A DNA stretch of 34,205 bases from an uncultured Acetobacteraceae bacterium (GCA_903907955.1 CAIVPZ010000015.1:1-34205); one strand, 5' to 3'; shown: positions 16,090 through 24,645, numbered from the stretch's first letter. The notes: a model not told the origin generated them from the letters alone. Program-made: numbers and translations.

Positions 16090-18356
16090 GGGCCTGTCGT
16101 CGCGCATCGCTGGCGCTGCTGTTTTCGCTTGCGCTGCTGGCGGGGTGCACACTGCCGCCGCCGGCACCGCTGGAGCCGCTGCCCGGCACGGCCGCGAACA
16201 TTGCCGCCACCCCTCGCGAGGCCGGCAGCATCGGCGCCCCGGCGATGCCGCCACCTCCCTCGGCCAGCTACGGCGCCGCCTTGCCGGATGCGGCCGGGTA
16301 CGGCCGCGGCGAGGCGGGCGGCGCCGAATACTCGCTCGATTTCGCCGATACCGATGTGCGCGAAGCCGCCGCCCAGATCCTCGGCGGCATGCTGAAACTG
16401 AACTACACGATCGACCCGGCGGTGCGCGGCACCGTCACGCTGCACACGGCGCGGCCGGTATCGCGCGGGCAGTTGCTGCCGGCGCTGCAGTCGCTGCTGG
16501 CCGGCGTCGGTGCGACGTTCATCCCGGCGGAGGGGGGACATGCGGGCGGCGTGGCGCGCATCGTGCCGCTGGCGTCGGCGGGCGCGGCCGGATCGACCGT
16601 TGTGCCGCTGCGCTACGTCTCGGCCGACGAACTGGTGAAGGTGCTGCAGCCGCTGGCCGGCGCCAACGCCCGCATCGCCGCCGAACCGTGGCGCAACGCC
16701 GTGGTGATCGCCGCCGCGCCGGGCCAGGTCGAGCCGCTCGTCGAGCTGGTGCGCAGTTTCGACGTCGATGAACTGGCCGGCCAGTCCTATGCGGTGCTGC
16801 CGGTGACCTCGGGCAACGTGCGCGACTTCGCCGAGGCGCTGCGCGGTGCCCTGCGGGGCCATGCCGAGACCGCGCCGGTCCAGGTGGTGCCGCTGGCGCG
16901 CATCGACGCGGTGCTGGTGGCCGCCGCCTCGCCCCGCTTCATCCAGGCGGCGACGCGCGTCTACACCCTGCTCGAGCACGAACGCCGCCGCACCGTGCGC
17001 AGCTGGCACGTCTATTATCTGCAGGACAGCCAGGCCGACGACATCGCCTACACGCTGCAGATGGCCTTCACCCCGAACAACGTGACAGCGCAGCCCACCT
17101 CGCCCACCGAGGCCGGGCGCCGCCGCATGGGCGGCTCGTCCAGCAAGTCGGGGAACAGCAGCGGCATGGGCGGCGCCGGTGGCCTGGGCAGCAGCGGTGG
17201 CCTGGGCAGCAGCATGGGCGGCAACGCCGCCGCCGGCAGCCCGGCCGCGGGCGCCGCCGGTTCCGACTCCCGTGGCGGCGCGGCTACCGCCGCCACCGCG
17301 TCCCCGGCCGCCGGCAACCCGTTGCTGGGCGGGCTCGACCAGAGTGCGGGCGGCGACAATCCGGACGCCATGCGCATCCTGCCCAACCCGCAGAACAACG
17401 CCGTGCTGGTCTATGCCACCCCGCAGGAGGAGGACACCGTGGTGGGGATGCTGCGCAAGATCGATATCCTGCCGTTGCAGGTGCGCATCGACGCCACCAT
17501 CGCCGAGGTGACGCTGAACGACCAGCTGCAATACGGCACCCAGTACTTTTTCCAGGCCGGCGGCATCAACGGCATGCTCAACAGCGGCACCGTTGCCGCC
17601 GTCACCGGCACCCTGGCCTCCGTCCCGCTCAGCACCAGCTTTCCGGGCTTCGTGCTCGGGGGCAGCGGGATCGCCGGCGGGCATATGGCAATCTCCGCGC
17701 TGCAGGCGGTCACCACGGTGACCGTGCTGTCCTCGCCGCAGATCATGGTGGTGGACAACCAGCCGGCGCGGCTGCAGGTCGGCGCCCTGGTTCCGTACCT
17801 GCAGTCGCAGCAGCAGAGCACGGTGGGCGTCTCGAACGTTATCAACTCGGTCGGCTACCAGCCGACCGGGGTGATCCTGGAGGTCACGCCGCGGGTCAAC
17901 GGCGGCGGGCTGGTGACGATCGACGTCAGCCAGGAAGTCAGCGAACTCGACAGCGCCGCACCGACCATCCAGGGGCTCAACAGCCCGCAATTCCTGGAGC
18001 GCAGCGTGACCTCGCGGGTGGTGGTGCAGGACGGGCAGACGGTCGGTCTGGCCGGTCTGATCCGCGACAATGTCAGCCGCGCCAATTCGGGTATCCCGTG
18101 GCTCAAGGACATCCCGCTGCTCGGCGTCCTGGCCGGCCAGCAGACCAATCAGCGCGTGCGCACCGAGCTGCTGGTGCTGATCACCCCGCACGTCATCCGC
18201 GACCAGCGCGACGCGCGGGCGCTGACCGAGGACATGCGGGAGGGGCTGCGCAACGCCGCGGCCGCGCCGGCGGCGCTGCGCACGCTGCCGGCTTCCGGGT
18301 CGGACGATCCGAATGCCGGGCTGCGGGCGCGCGTACGCCGCGCGATTGCGCCCTGA
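16086..18356 (+). CDS. gspD: T2SS outer-membrane secretin GspD, lipoprotein type
   Basis: 756 residues from a GTG at 16086. A lipoprotein signal peptide ends in LLAGC with the acylated cysteine at 21. N0 begins at about 80 (YSLDFADTDVREAAAQILGG), and the N1-N3 repeats follow (VVPLRYVSADELVKVLQPLAG; SYAVLPVTSGNVRDFAEAL; SWHVYYLQDSQADDIAYTL). A Gly/Ser/Ala-rich linker fills about 340-430. The secretin barrel covers about 440-715, with VTVLSSPQIMVVDNQPA, VGYQPTGVILEVTPRVN and the RTELLVLITPHVI end. A lipidated secretin needs no separate pilotin, as in HxcQ and XpsD. An 18-bp unit repeats twice at 17178-17213 in the linker. Confidence 0.95.
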   Translation: MRACRRASLALLFSLALLAGCTLPPPAPLEPLPGTAANIAATPREAGSIGAPAMPPPPSASYGAALPDAAGYGRGEAGGAEYSLDFADTDVREAAAQILGGMLKLNYTIDPAVRGTVTLHTARPVSRGQLLPALQSLLAGVGATFIPAEGGHAGGVARIVPLASAGAAGSTVVPLRYVSADELVKVLQPLAGANARIAAEPWRNAVVIAAAPGQVEPLVELVRSFDVDELAGQSYAVLPVTSGNVRDFAEALRGALRGHAETAPVQVVPLARIDAVLVAAASPRFIQAATRVYTLLEHERRRTVRSWHVYYLQDSQADDIAYTLQMAFTPNNVTAQPTSPTEAGRRRMGGSSSKSGNSSGMGGAGGLGSSGGLGSSMGGNAAAGSPAAGAAGSDSRGGAATAATASPAAGNPLLGGLDQSAGGDNPDAMRILPNPQNNAVLVYATPQEEDTVVGMLRKIDILPLQVRIDATIAEVTLNDQLQYGTQYFFQAGGINGMLNSGTVAAVTGTLASVPLSTSFPGFVLGGSGIAGGHMAISALQAVTTVTVLSSPQIMVVDNQPARLQVGALVPYLQSQQQSTVGVSNVINSVGYQPTGVILEVTPRVNGGGLVTIDVSQEVSELDSAAPTIQGLNSPQFLERSVTSRVVVQDGQTVGLAGLIRDNVSRANSGIPWLKDIPLLGVLAGQQTNQRVRTELLVLITPHVIRDQRDARALTEDMREGLRNAAAAPAALRTLPASGSDDPNAGLRARVRRAIAP

Positions 18357-18359
18357 GCG

Positions 18360-19172
18360 ATGGCCGCTCATCATCCGCGCGGCTTTGCCTTGCTGGTGGT
18401 GCTGTGGACGGTGGCGCTGCTGGCCCTGCTCGGCACCCACATCACCGCGACCGCCCGCCAGGCGGCCGCGCTGAGCCTGCTGCTGCACGGCGCCGCCCGC
18501 GCCGACGCGCTGGCCGACGGGCTGGTGGCGGAGGCGATCTTCCGCCTGTTCGACCCCTCGCCACGCGGCTGGACCGCCGATGGCGTGCCGCACCCGCTCC
18601 GGCTCGAGGGCGGTGTCGGCGAGGTGGTGGTGCGGGACCAGGCCGGACGGGTGAACCCCTCGCTGGCGACCCCGCAATTGCTGGCGGCCCTGCTGCATCA
18701 CGACGGGGTGGAGGTGCGGCACGCCGCCCGGCTCGCCGCTGCCATCGTGGACTGGCACACGACCGACGAAACCCCGTCGCCGGGTGGGGCGAAGCTCGCC
18801 CAGTACCGCGCCGCCGGCCTGCCCTACGGTCCGCCGAACGAGGCCTTCCGCAGCCCGGAGGAACTCGGCCTGGTGCTGGGCATGACGCCCGAGGTGCTGG
18901 CACGGCTGGAACCGCAGGTGTCGGTCTGGACCCGCGGACAGATCAACGTCGAACGCGCCGACCCGGTGGTGGCGCAGGCGGTGGCGGAAACCCGCGACAG
19001 CAGCCGCGGCCGGTGGCAGCAATTGCCGGAAGGGGAGGTCCCGCCGCTGGTGGCGGAGATCGTCGCGCGGGTGACCCTGCGCGAGGCGCAGGCGGTGCGG
19101 CGGGTGGTGGTGCGCTTCGATCCCCCGGAAGCGGATACGCCGCTGCCCTGGCACATTCTCGCCTGGCACTGA
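18360..19172 (+). CDS. gspK: T2SS minor pseudopilin GspK (first copy)
   Basis: 270 residues from the ATG at 18360, three bases after gspD. The prepilin site is PRG|FALLVVLWTVALLALLG, with cleavage after G8. Position 5 is Val, as usual for GspK, which lacks Glu5 and caps the pseudopilus. The alpha domain includes GRVNPSLATPQLLAALLHHDGV, AAAIVDWHTTDETPSPGGAK and YRAAGLPYGPPNEAF. The copy at 33137-33958 shares these motifs. It is placed after gspD instead of between J and L. Confidence 0.93.
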   Translation: MAAHHPRGFALLVVLWTVALLALLGTHITATARQAAALSLLLHGAARADALADGLVAEAIFRLFDPSPRGWTADGVPHPLRLEGGVGEVVVRDQAGRVNPSLATPQLLAALLHHDGVEVRHAARLAAAIVDWHTTDETPSPGGAKLAQYRAAGLPYGPPNEAFRSPEELGLVLGMTPEVLARLEPQVSVWTRGQINVERADPVVAQAVAETRDSSRGRWQQLPEGEVPPLVAEIVARVTLREAQAVRRVVVRFDPPEADTPLPWHILAWH

Positions 19173-19179
19173 TGCCGGC

Positions 19180-19959
19180 ATGGACCTGAGCGTTTTCGAT
19201 CCGATCGGCCTGGCGCCGGTGCTGGTGGCGCCCGCGGTGGGAAGCCTGCTCGGGGTGCTGATCCGCCGCCTGCCGCGCGGCGCGCCGGTGGCGCTGGCGC
19301 GCTCGTGCTGCGAGGCATGCAGCACCGCGCTGGGACCGCTCGAGCTGGTGCCGTTGCTGTCCTGGCTGTGGCTGCGCGGGCGCTGCCGCCATTGCCGGGC
19401 ACCGATCGACCGGTTCCATGTCGGCATCGAGCTGGCGGCCGGCGCGGTCGCCGCATGGGCGGTGTGGACCGCCGGTGATGACACCCTGCGGGCGTGGCTG
19501 GGTTGCGGGCTCGGCTGGACGCTGCTGGCGCTGGCTTGGATCGACCTGGAATGGCTGATCCTGCCGGACGTGCTGACGCTGCCGCTGCTGCTGTGTGGGC
19601 TGGCGGCAACCTGGATCACCGTTCCCGATTCGCTGGGAGAGGGGGCGCTGGCGGATTCGGCGCTGGGCGCGGTGCTGGGCTGGCTGGTGTTCGCATCGGT
19701 TGCGGCCGGCTATCGCGCACTGCGGGGCCGCGATGGCCTGGGCGGGGGCGACGCCAAGCTGCTGGCCGCGGCCGGAGCCTGGCTCGGCTGGCAGGCGCTG
19801 CCGCAGGTCATGCTGCTGGCCGCGGTGGCGGCGCTCGGCGGGGCCGCCACGCTGCGGCTGGTGCGTGGCCGGGCGTTCGCCGGGATCAAGCTGGCGTTCG
19901 GCCCGTGGCTGGCGATGGCGATCTGGCTGGTGTGGCTCTACGGCGATGTGCCCGGCTGA
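19180..19959 (+). CDS. gspO: Prepilin peptidase GspO
   Basis: 259 residues from the ATG at 19180, seven bases after gspK. It is an integral membrane aspartic protease that cleaves and N-methylates pseudopilins. The zinc-binding cysteine pairs are present (C44/C47 and C69/C72), as are catalytic aspartates D122 (WIDLEWLILPD) and D191 (GLGGGDAKLL). Several hydrophobic segments follow. It would process both I-J-K sets and GspG/H. Its last 22 bases overlap the convergent transglycosylase gene. Confidence 0.94.
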   Translation: MDLSVFDPIGLAPVLVAPAVGSLLGVLIRRLPRGAPVALARSCCEACSTALGPLELVPLLSWLWLRGRCRHCRAPIDRFHVGIELAAGAVAAWAVWTAGDDTLRAWLGCGLGWTLLALAWIDLEWLILPDVLTLPLLLCGLAATWITVPDSLGEGALADSALGAVLGWLVFASVAAGYRALRGRDGLGGGDAKLLAAAGAWLGWQALPQVMLLAAVAALGGAATLRLVRGRAFAGIKLAFGPWLAMAIWLVWLYGDVPG

Positions 19960-20372
19960 GACTGGCCGCCGCGGGCCACGAACAGCGCCGTCGCGGCTTT
20001 CAGCACCCGCAGCCGGTAGGCCTGGTGCAGCGTCGGCGTATGTGAATGGTAGTCGCCGACCGCGACCATCAGGTCGCCATGCGCTTCGTCGAGATAGGTG
20101 CGCAGGATCGCCCCCGCTGCCGCGACGTTGAAACACCCGTCATCGATCAGCCGCGCCCGCACCGTGGCAGGTGCCAGCCGGGTCAGCGCGGCGAGCGGCT
20201 GGACCCAGCGCGTGTTGATCTGCATCACGCCGAGATCTGCCGATCCGTCGGTGTTGCGGCTGACGTTGCCGATGATGCCGCCTTCGACACGCTGGATCGA
20301 CGGCAGCACGCGCGGCGGCAGGTGGTAGTACGACGCGGTGGCCACCATGCAGGCCAGCAACGGGATCGCCAT
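19938..20372 (-). CDS. Small lytic transglycosylase (SLT/VirB1-like)
   Basis: 144 residues from the ATG at 20372. It has an N-terminal hydrophobic stretch (MAIPLLACMVATASYYHLPP), then the SLT core: SIQRVEGGIIGNVSRNTDGS with catalytic E30, ADLGVMQINTRWVQPL and AGAILRTYL. Such enzymes open the peptidoglycan for envelope-spanning machines. Located six bases after gspG on the same strand, it probably makes room for the pseudopilus or secretin. There is no clear cleavable signal peptide; the hydrophobic start may serve as signal or anchor. The 3' end overlaps gspO. Confidence 0.8.
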   Translation of the reverse strand: MAIPLLACMVATASYYHLPPRVLPSIQRVEGGIIGNVSRNTDGSADLGVMQINTRWVQPLAALTRLAPATVRARLIDDGCFNVAAAGAILRTYLDEAHGDLMVAVGDYHSHTPTLHQAYRLRVLKAATALFVARGGQSQPGTSP

Positions 20373-20378
20373 GGCGGC

Positions 20379-20807
20379 TCAGGGATTGCAGATCGCGGCG
20401 GCCGCCGCCGGCGCACCGCCCGGCCCGTTCGAGCACAAATCGTAGTCGTGGCCGCTGCGGTTCGACGGGCTGCGGTAGCTGTACGGATGGTTCCACGGAT
20501 CGACCGGCTCGGTACCCTTGAGGTAGGGGCCGTTCCACATGGCCACGCCGGTCGGCGGCGCCACCAGCGCCCGCAATCCCTGCTCGCTGCTGGGATAGCT
20601 GCCGACATCGAGCTTATAGAGGTCCAGCACGGCGCCGATCCGCTCAATTGACTGTTTGGCCACCGACAGGCGCGCACCGCCCAACTGGCGCAGCGCGGCC
20701 GGCGCAACCAACCCGATCAGCAGGCCGAGGATGGCGATGACGACGAGGATTTCGAGCAGTGTGAAACCGCCCTCGTCGCGGGCACGATCAGGACGGGTGA
20801 GGCACAT
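20379..20807 (-). CDS. gspG: T2SS major pseudopilin GspG
   Basis: 142 residues from the ATG at 20807. The prepilin site is EGG|FTLLEILVVIAILGLLIGLVAP, with cleavage after G14 and E19 at mature position 5. It has the full GspG signature: SIERIGAVLDLYKLDVGSYPSSEQGLRAL in overlapping parts, WNGPYLKG, DPWNHPYSYRSP and a C-terminal D-rich calcium region (SGHDYDLCSNGPGG). It forms the pseudopilus shaft. It is encoded apart from, and convergent with, the main operon, so the most abundant subunit can be expressed separately. A short transglycosylase gene follows. Confidence 0.94.
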   Translation of the reverse strand: MCLTRPDRARDEGGFTLLEILVVIAILGLLIGLVAPAALRQLGGARLSVAKQSIERIGAVLDLYKLDVGSYPSSEQGLRALVAPPTGVAMWNGPYLKGTEPVDPWNHPYSYRSPSNRSGHDYDLCSNGPGGAPAAAAAICNP

Positions 20808-21087
20808 GTCCGGCTATGCTCCTTGGCGCCGGCGGGGGGGCGCCGGCGGGGCGCGCGGGTTCATACGGATCGTGCTGCCGCCTGACAAGTGCCGATGTCG
20901 GCTCCGACCGGCACGCCGTCACGTCGGAGCTTGTCGCGGTGAATATTTCTTCGCATCGTAATGTTTCCGTGCATGCTTCGATGATCGAACACAGCAACAT
21001 TGCCGCCGCGTGCGTCGTACCAGAGGGTCGGCGCGGGATGTTCGCCGACCGGCGGGCTCAGGAAATCGGGTAGGGGTCAAAATCGAA
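20808..21087. promoter_or_regulatory. Divergent spacer between gspG and the phospholipase C gene
   Basis: This 280-bp region must hold both promoters. Near gspG there is a 13-bp direct repeat, GGCGCCGGCGGGG, at 20825-20837 and 20839-20851. The stretch from about 20935 to 21000 is richer in A and T (GAATATTTCTTCGCATCGTAA) and is the likeliest promoter site. No convincing Pho box was found on either strand. Confidence 0.45.
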
Positions 21088-23397
21088 ATGAGTCGGAAGC
21101 AAGCCTACAGGACATCCTGTGCGGCACTGGCAATCGTTGCCATGGTGCAGAACGCGGCGCTTGCGGCGACGCCGGTGTCGGACGCCGTTCTGGTTCCCGC
21201 CGGCGCGAGCGGTACCGCCGGCGCCGCGCAATACCGCGGCGTTGGCACCAGCGGCCCGCTTGCAAGCCTGGTCAAGCTGGTGGCGCTGCGCCAGAAGGTG
21301 AAATACGTCTTCGTCATCTTCCAGGAGAACCGCTCGTTCGACCACTATTTTGGCACATATCCCGGTGCCAACGGGCTGTTCGATAATAATACGCATACGC
21401 TGATTCCCGCCACCGCCACCAACGGCGTCGTTCAGCCGATCCTCAACTCCGACGGCACCTACGGCACAATCTCGCCGTTCCTGATTCCGAAGACCATCAT
21501 CGACACCCAAAGCACCAAGGTGCAGATCTATCCGGAGGCAACCGCCTCGGTCGATCACTCGCACACCGGCATGGTCTATGGCGCCCACTTCAAGGAAACC
21601 CCCAACCCGAAGACGGCGCAGAACGACGGCTACGCGCTGGACGAGGAAAAACTGCGCTTCTCCGGCGCCGGTTCCGACACCTCGACGGTGGTGCTCCAGT
21701 CCACCGGCGTGACGCCGGCCAGCGGCTACAAGCCGACCCTGGCGCAGAAGCAGATGGCCGAGCTGACGATGGGTCACGTGGACTGCGACACCATCCCGTT
21801 CCTGTGGAACTACGCCGACCGCTTCACCCTGTTCGACAACTTCCACCAGACCACGATCGGACCGTCCACGCCGAACGCGATCGCCATGATCGCCGGCCAG
21901 ACGGGGGAGACCCAGTGGGCGCTGCACAACTCGACGACCAGCTCGGGGATCGCCAACAGCGTGCCGATCGTCGGCGATCCGGGGCCGTTCCCCGGCTCCA
22001 ACGCCACCATCGCCTACCAGCCCCCTTCGCCCCCCCCGCCCGCTCCGCCCGCGGTCGTGACCACGATTTCCGGCGACACCTCGGCGACGAAGCCGCCCTA
22101 CGGCCCTGACGAGAGCGCAAGTACATCGACCTCGTCCGGCAGCGGCGCCGCCGGCGTGAGAAACGTGAACGGCAACCTGACCTTCGCCTCGCTGCCGCTG
22201 TCTTTCATGGGCAGCAAGCTCAGCCAGATCATCAAGAGCGACCAGAATCCGGGCGCAGACCTGCTGGATGTGCAGCACGACATGGCCAAGATCTCCAGTT
22301 CAAATCCGAATGTGAACTGGGGCTGGTATCAGCAGGGCTTCGGGCCGGAGCCGTTCGACACCACCAATCTCGCCGGCGGCGCCTACTACCCGGGCTGCAA
22401 CAGCAGCTCCGTGCCGTACAGCAACGTCGGTTCCGCCTGCCTGTGGCAGACGCACGCCTCCTACATCGTCCACCACAACGGCCCGCAGTATTTCGGCTAT
22501 CTCGGCGACAACACCGCCGAGCTGAAGAACATGCATGGTCTGCAGCAGTTCTACACCGACGTCGCCAACAAGGCGCTGCCGGCGCAGGGCGGCGTGTTCT
22601 ACGTGCGCGGCGGCTACGCCAACAACGACGGCCTGACGCCGCTGGTGCCCAACAACAGCACCACACCGCACCAGCAGTCGTATTTCGCCGGCAACGACGA
22701 CCATCCCGCTTACTCGGACGCGATGATCTCCGAGGCGATGGTGGCCGATACGGTGAATGCCATCGCCAACAGTCCGTACTGGAACCAGAGCGCGATCATC
22801 ATCACCTACGACGAAACGGATGGCATGTATGACCATGCGCCGATGAACATCCGCTCCTGGGACCCGTCGGGCTACCCGCTGACCGGCGGTCCGCGCATTC
22901 CGGCGATCGTGGTCTCGCCCTACAGCAGCGCCCACACCATCTCGCATGCGTACAGTGAGCACAGCTCGGTGATCAAGTTCATCAACGAGTTGTTCGGCCT
23001 GGTGCCGTTGGCCGACCTGCCGGACGAGCAGAAGGGGCGCAAACTCGGCAAGAGCCAGCTCGGCCAGAGCGACCTCGGCCCGGCGGACGATCTGGTCAAT
23101 CCGATGGGCGACCTGCTGGAGGCGTTTGACATCGAGCGTCTGCTCGGCGTCGCGCCGAAGCTGCCGCCGAGCTACGCCACCATCGCCGGAAACACCGTCA
23201 CGAGCCTGCCGCACTATGGCCGGGCGGGCTGTGCGGCGCTGAAGATCACGCCGACCGACTACCCGAACGGGCTGGCCAACCCGCCGTCCGATCCGGCGCC
23301 GGCCGATTTCAACCCGCGGCCCGGCACGGCGCCGGGTATCCCCGCGCAGGGAAAAGGCACCAGCACGACGGCACTCACCTATCCCTGGCAGCCGTAA
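21088..23397 (+). CDS. Secreted phosphoesterase, phospholipase C/acid phosphatase family
   Basis: 769 residues from the ATG at 21088, preceded by a purine-rich GGGTAGGGG; an upstream in-frame ATG at 21010 would place the signal peptide internally. A Sec signal peptide ends at about ALA|ATP (residue 27). It is a PF04185 phosphoesterase: YVFVIFQENRSFDHYFGTYP with the nucleophile-region E80-N81-R82, TYDETDGMYDH at 573-583 with D575, E576, D578 and H583, then RIPAIVVSPYS and HSSVIKFINELFGL. Members release phosphate or phosphorylcholine from esters outside the cytoplasm. A proline run at 312-322 and a Ser/Thr/Gly stretch interrupt the domain. Sec export beside a T2SS makes it a plausible secretion substrate. 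A strong terminator follows. Confidence 0.9.
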   Translation: MSRKQAYRTSCAALAIVAMVQNAALAATPVSDAVLVPAGASGTAGAAQYRGVGTSGPLASLVKLVALRQKVKYVFVIFQENRSFDHYFGTYPGANGLFDNNTHTLIPATATNGVVQPILNSDGTYGTISPFLIPKTIIDTQSTKVQIYPEATASVDHSHTGMVYGAHFKETPNPKTAQNDGYALDEEKLRFSGAGSDTSTVVLQSTGVTPASGYKPTLAQKQMAELTMGHVDCDTIPFLWNYADRFTLFDNFHQTTIGPSTPNAIAMIAGQTGETQWALHNSTTSSGIANSVPIVGDPGPFPGSNATIAYQPPSPPPPAPPAVVTTISGDTSATKPPYGPDESASTSTSSGSGAAGVRNVNGNLTFASLPLSFMGSKLSQIIKSDQNPGADLLDVQHDMAKISSSNPNVNWGWYQQGFGPEPFDTTNLAGGAYYPGCNSSSVPYSNVGSACLWQTHASYIVHHNGPQYFGYLGDNTAELKNMHGLQQFYTDVANKALPAQGGVFYVRGGYANNDGLTPLVPNNSTTPHQQSYFAGNDDHPAYSDAMISEAMVADTVNAIANSPYWNQSAIIITYDETDGMYDHAPMNIRSWDPSGYPLTGGPRIPAIVVSPYSSAHTISHAYSEHSSVIKFINELFGLVPLADLPDEQKGRKLGKSQLGQSDLGPADDLVNPMGDLLEAFDIERLLGVAPKLPPSYATIAGNTVTSLPHYGRAGCAALKITPTDYPNGLANPPSDPAPADFNPRPGTAPGIPAQGKGTSTTALTYPWQP

Positions 23398-23419
23398 GCA
23401 CGACCGGATACGCAGGCAA

Positions 23420-23457
23420 GGGGACGGAGCCGGTGGCTCCGTCCCCCGACTTTTTTT
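23420..23457 (+). terminator. Strong rho-independent terminator after the phospholipase gene
   Basis: Perfect 12-bp stem: GGGGACGGAGCC (23420-23431), loop GGT, GGCTCCGTCCCC (23435-23446), then CCGAC and seven T (23451-23457). It lies 23 bases after the phospholipase stop and only 22 bases before the ATG of the next gene. It should stop most transcription, leaving the downstream gene dependent on readthrough or on a promoter overlapping the hairpin. Confidence 0.93.
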
Positions 23458-23479
23458 ACAGGGCTTCAAGGTGTACGGA

Positions 23480-24499
23480 ATGCGATCTGACTGGCGATGC
23501 GTGCTGCTGGCGGCAGCCGCGCTTTTCGGCATGACGCCGGACGCAATGGCGGGTACCACACTCGACAACCTCCGCCACGCGGGCAGTCTCGCCTGCGGCG
23601 TGGTCAGCGGGATCCCCGAATACAACAAGGACGATCGGCACAGCGGGCTCGATGAATTGGGCCTGGAAATCTGCAAGGCGATCGCTGTCGCCGTGCTGGG
23701 CGACGCGGCGCACATGCAGGCGAAATCCTATCCGGTCGAGCACGCGGGGCTGCTCGCGCTGAAAAAGAACGAGATCGACGTGCTGGTGGGCGCGACACCG
23801 AGCGCGACCGGAGTCTGGGCCTATGGCGTGCAGTTCGGCCCGCCGGTGTTCTATGACGCCCAGGGCATCATGGTGCACCGCGAGTCCGGCATCCACACGC
23901 TCGCCGACCTGGCGCAGCGGGACGTCTGCTTCATCGACGGCACTGACACGCAGTTGGTCCTCGATGCGGCACTGCGCAGCCGCGGCATCGCCTATTCCCC
24001 CTTCCCGTTCCAGGAGGAGGGCGAGATGGATGCGGCCCTGGTGGTGGGCCGCTGCGAGTCGGTCAGCGCCGATCTTTCGCAGCTTGCCGAAAAGCGCGCC
24101 AACTTCCATGGCAAGGCCAACGACTTCGTGATGCTGCCGGAAACGCTTACGCTCGATCCGGTCGCGCCCGCCTATCGACAGGGCGACGCGGAATGGGGCG
24201 CTATCATCGACTGGACGGTGCACGCTCTGGTGCAGGCCGAAGCGAGCGGCGTCACCCAGGCCAATGTCGCGGCGATGCGCGACAGTGCCGATCCGGCGGT
24301 GCACCAGTTGCTGGGCATCGACGCCAGCCGCGCCCTCGGCCTCGACCCTGACTGGGCGGCGCGGGTAATCGCCGCCGTCGGCAACTACGGCGAGATCTAC
24401 GATCGCACCGCCGGCCAGGGCTCACCGCTGCGCCTGCCGCGGGGCCACAATGCGCTGTGGACCAGCGGCGGGCTGATGCATCCGCTGCCGGTGCGCTAG
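23480..24499 (+). CDS. AapJ-like amino-acid ABC transporter substrate-binding protein
   Basis: 339 residues from the ATG at 23480, with AAGG seven bases before it. A Sec signal peptide (CVLLAAAALFGMTPDAMAG) is cleaved near residue 25. It belongs to family 3 solute-binding proteins and resembles AapJ of the general L-amino-acid system: LRHAGSLACGV, FIDGTDTQLVLDAALRSRGI, a VAPAYRQGDAEWGAIIDWTV segment, ASGVTQANV and the GSPLRLPRGHNALWTSGG end. No permease or ATPase genes are near, so it is an orphan that must share a transporter encoded elsewhere or act as a sensor or scavenging protein. Its place directly behind a phosphoesterase suggests a ligand released by that enzyme; this is speculative. 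Confidence 0.85.
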   Translation: MRSDWRCVLLAAAALFGMTPDAMAGTTLDNLRHAGSLACGVVSGIPEYNKDDRHSGLDELGLEICKAIAVAVLGDAAHMQAKSYPVEHAGLLALKKNEIDVLVGATPSATGVWAYGVQFGPPVFYDAQGIMVHRESGIHTLADLAQRDVCFIDGTDTQLVLDAALRSRGIAYSPFPFQEEGEMDAALVVGRCESVSADLSQLAEKRANFHGKANDFVMLPETLTLDPVAPAYRQGDAEWGAIIDWTVHALVQAEASGVTQANVAAMRDSADPAVHQLLGIDASRALGLDPDWAARVIAAVGNYGEIYDRTAGQGSPLRLPRGHNALWTSGGLMHPLPVR

Positions 24500-24539
24500 A
24501 GCGCTTTCAGGCTGACCGTCAACGGTCAGCGCGCTCTAG
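24496..24539. terminator. Nested perfect hairpin at the end of the AapJ-like gene
   Basis: Outer arms CTAGAGCGC (24496-24504) and GCGCTCTAG (24531-24539) enclose inner arms GCTGACCGT (24511-24519) and ACGGTCAGC (24522-24530), with a 2-base loop. Six unpaired bases (TTTCAG) lie on one side. It starts on the stop codon of the binding-protein gene. It can act as a bidirectional terminator, although only a short CTCTTTG tract follows. Its clean palindromic structure also fits a dispersed intergenic palindromic repeat. Confidence 0.65.
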
Positions 24540-24612
24540 CTCTTTGTGTTGGCGAGCAACCTTGCCGGCCGGCTGTCGCCGGTCTGACCGGCGTTGCGCT
24601 AACGCGAACGCG

Positions 24613-24645
24613 CCCTGGATCGAGGATAGCGCGCTCGATCCAGGG
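24613..24645. repeat. Perfect 12-bp inverted repeat
   Basis: CCCTGGATCGAG at 24613-24624 and CTCGATCCAGGG at 24634-24645, with a 9-base loop. No T tract follows in either direction. Together with the hairpin about 75 bases upstream it forms a pair of strong palindromes in a gene-free stretch, consistent with a dispersed repeat or a remnant of a mobile element end. Confidence 0.6.

Noticed and set aside
17178-17213. 18-bp tandem repeat as a possible regulatory or mobile repeat
   Set aside because: It is in frame and encodes the Gly/Ser linker usual in secretins, so it is explained by protein composition.
15990-19619. A 1209-residue open frame on the minus strand
   Set aside because: It lies antisense to gspD, gspK and gspO, which have full family motifs. 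The translation is rich in Arg, Gln, His and Gly with no domain. Typical chance frame in GC-rich DNA.
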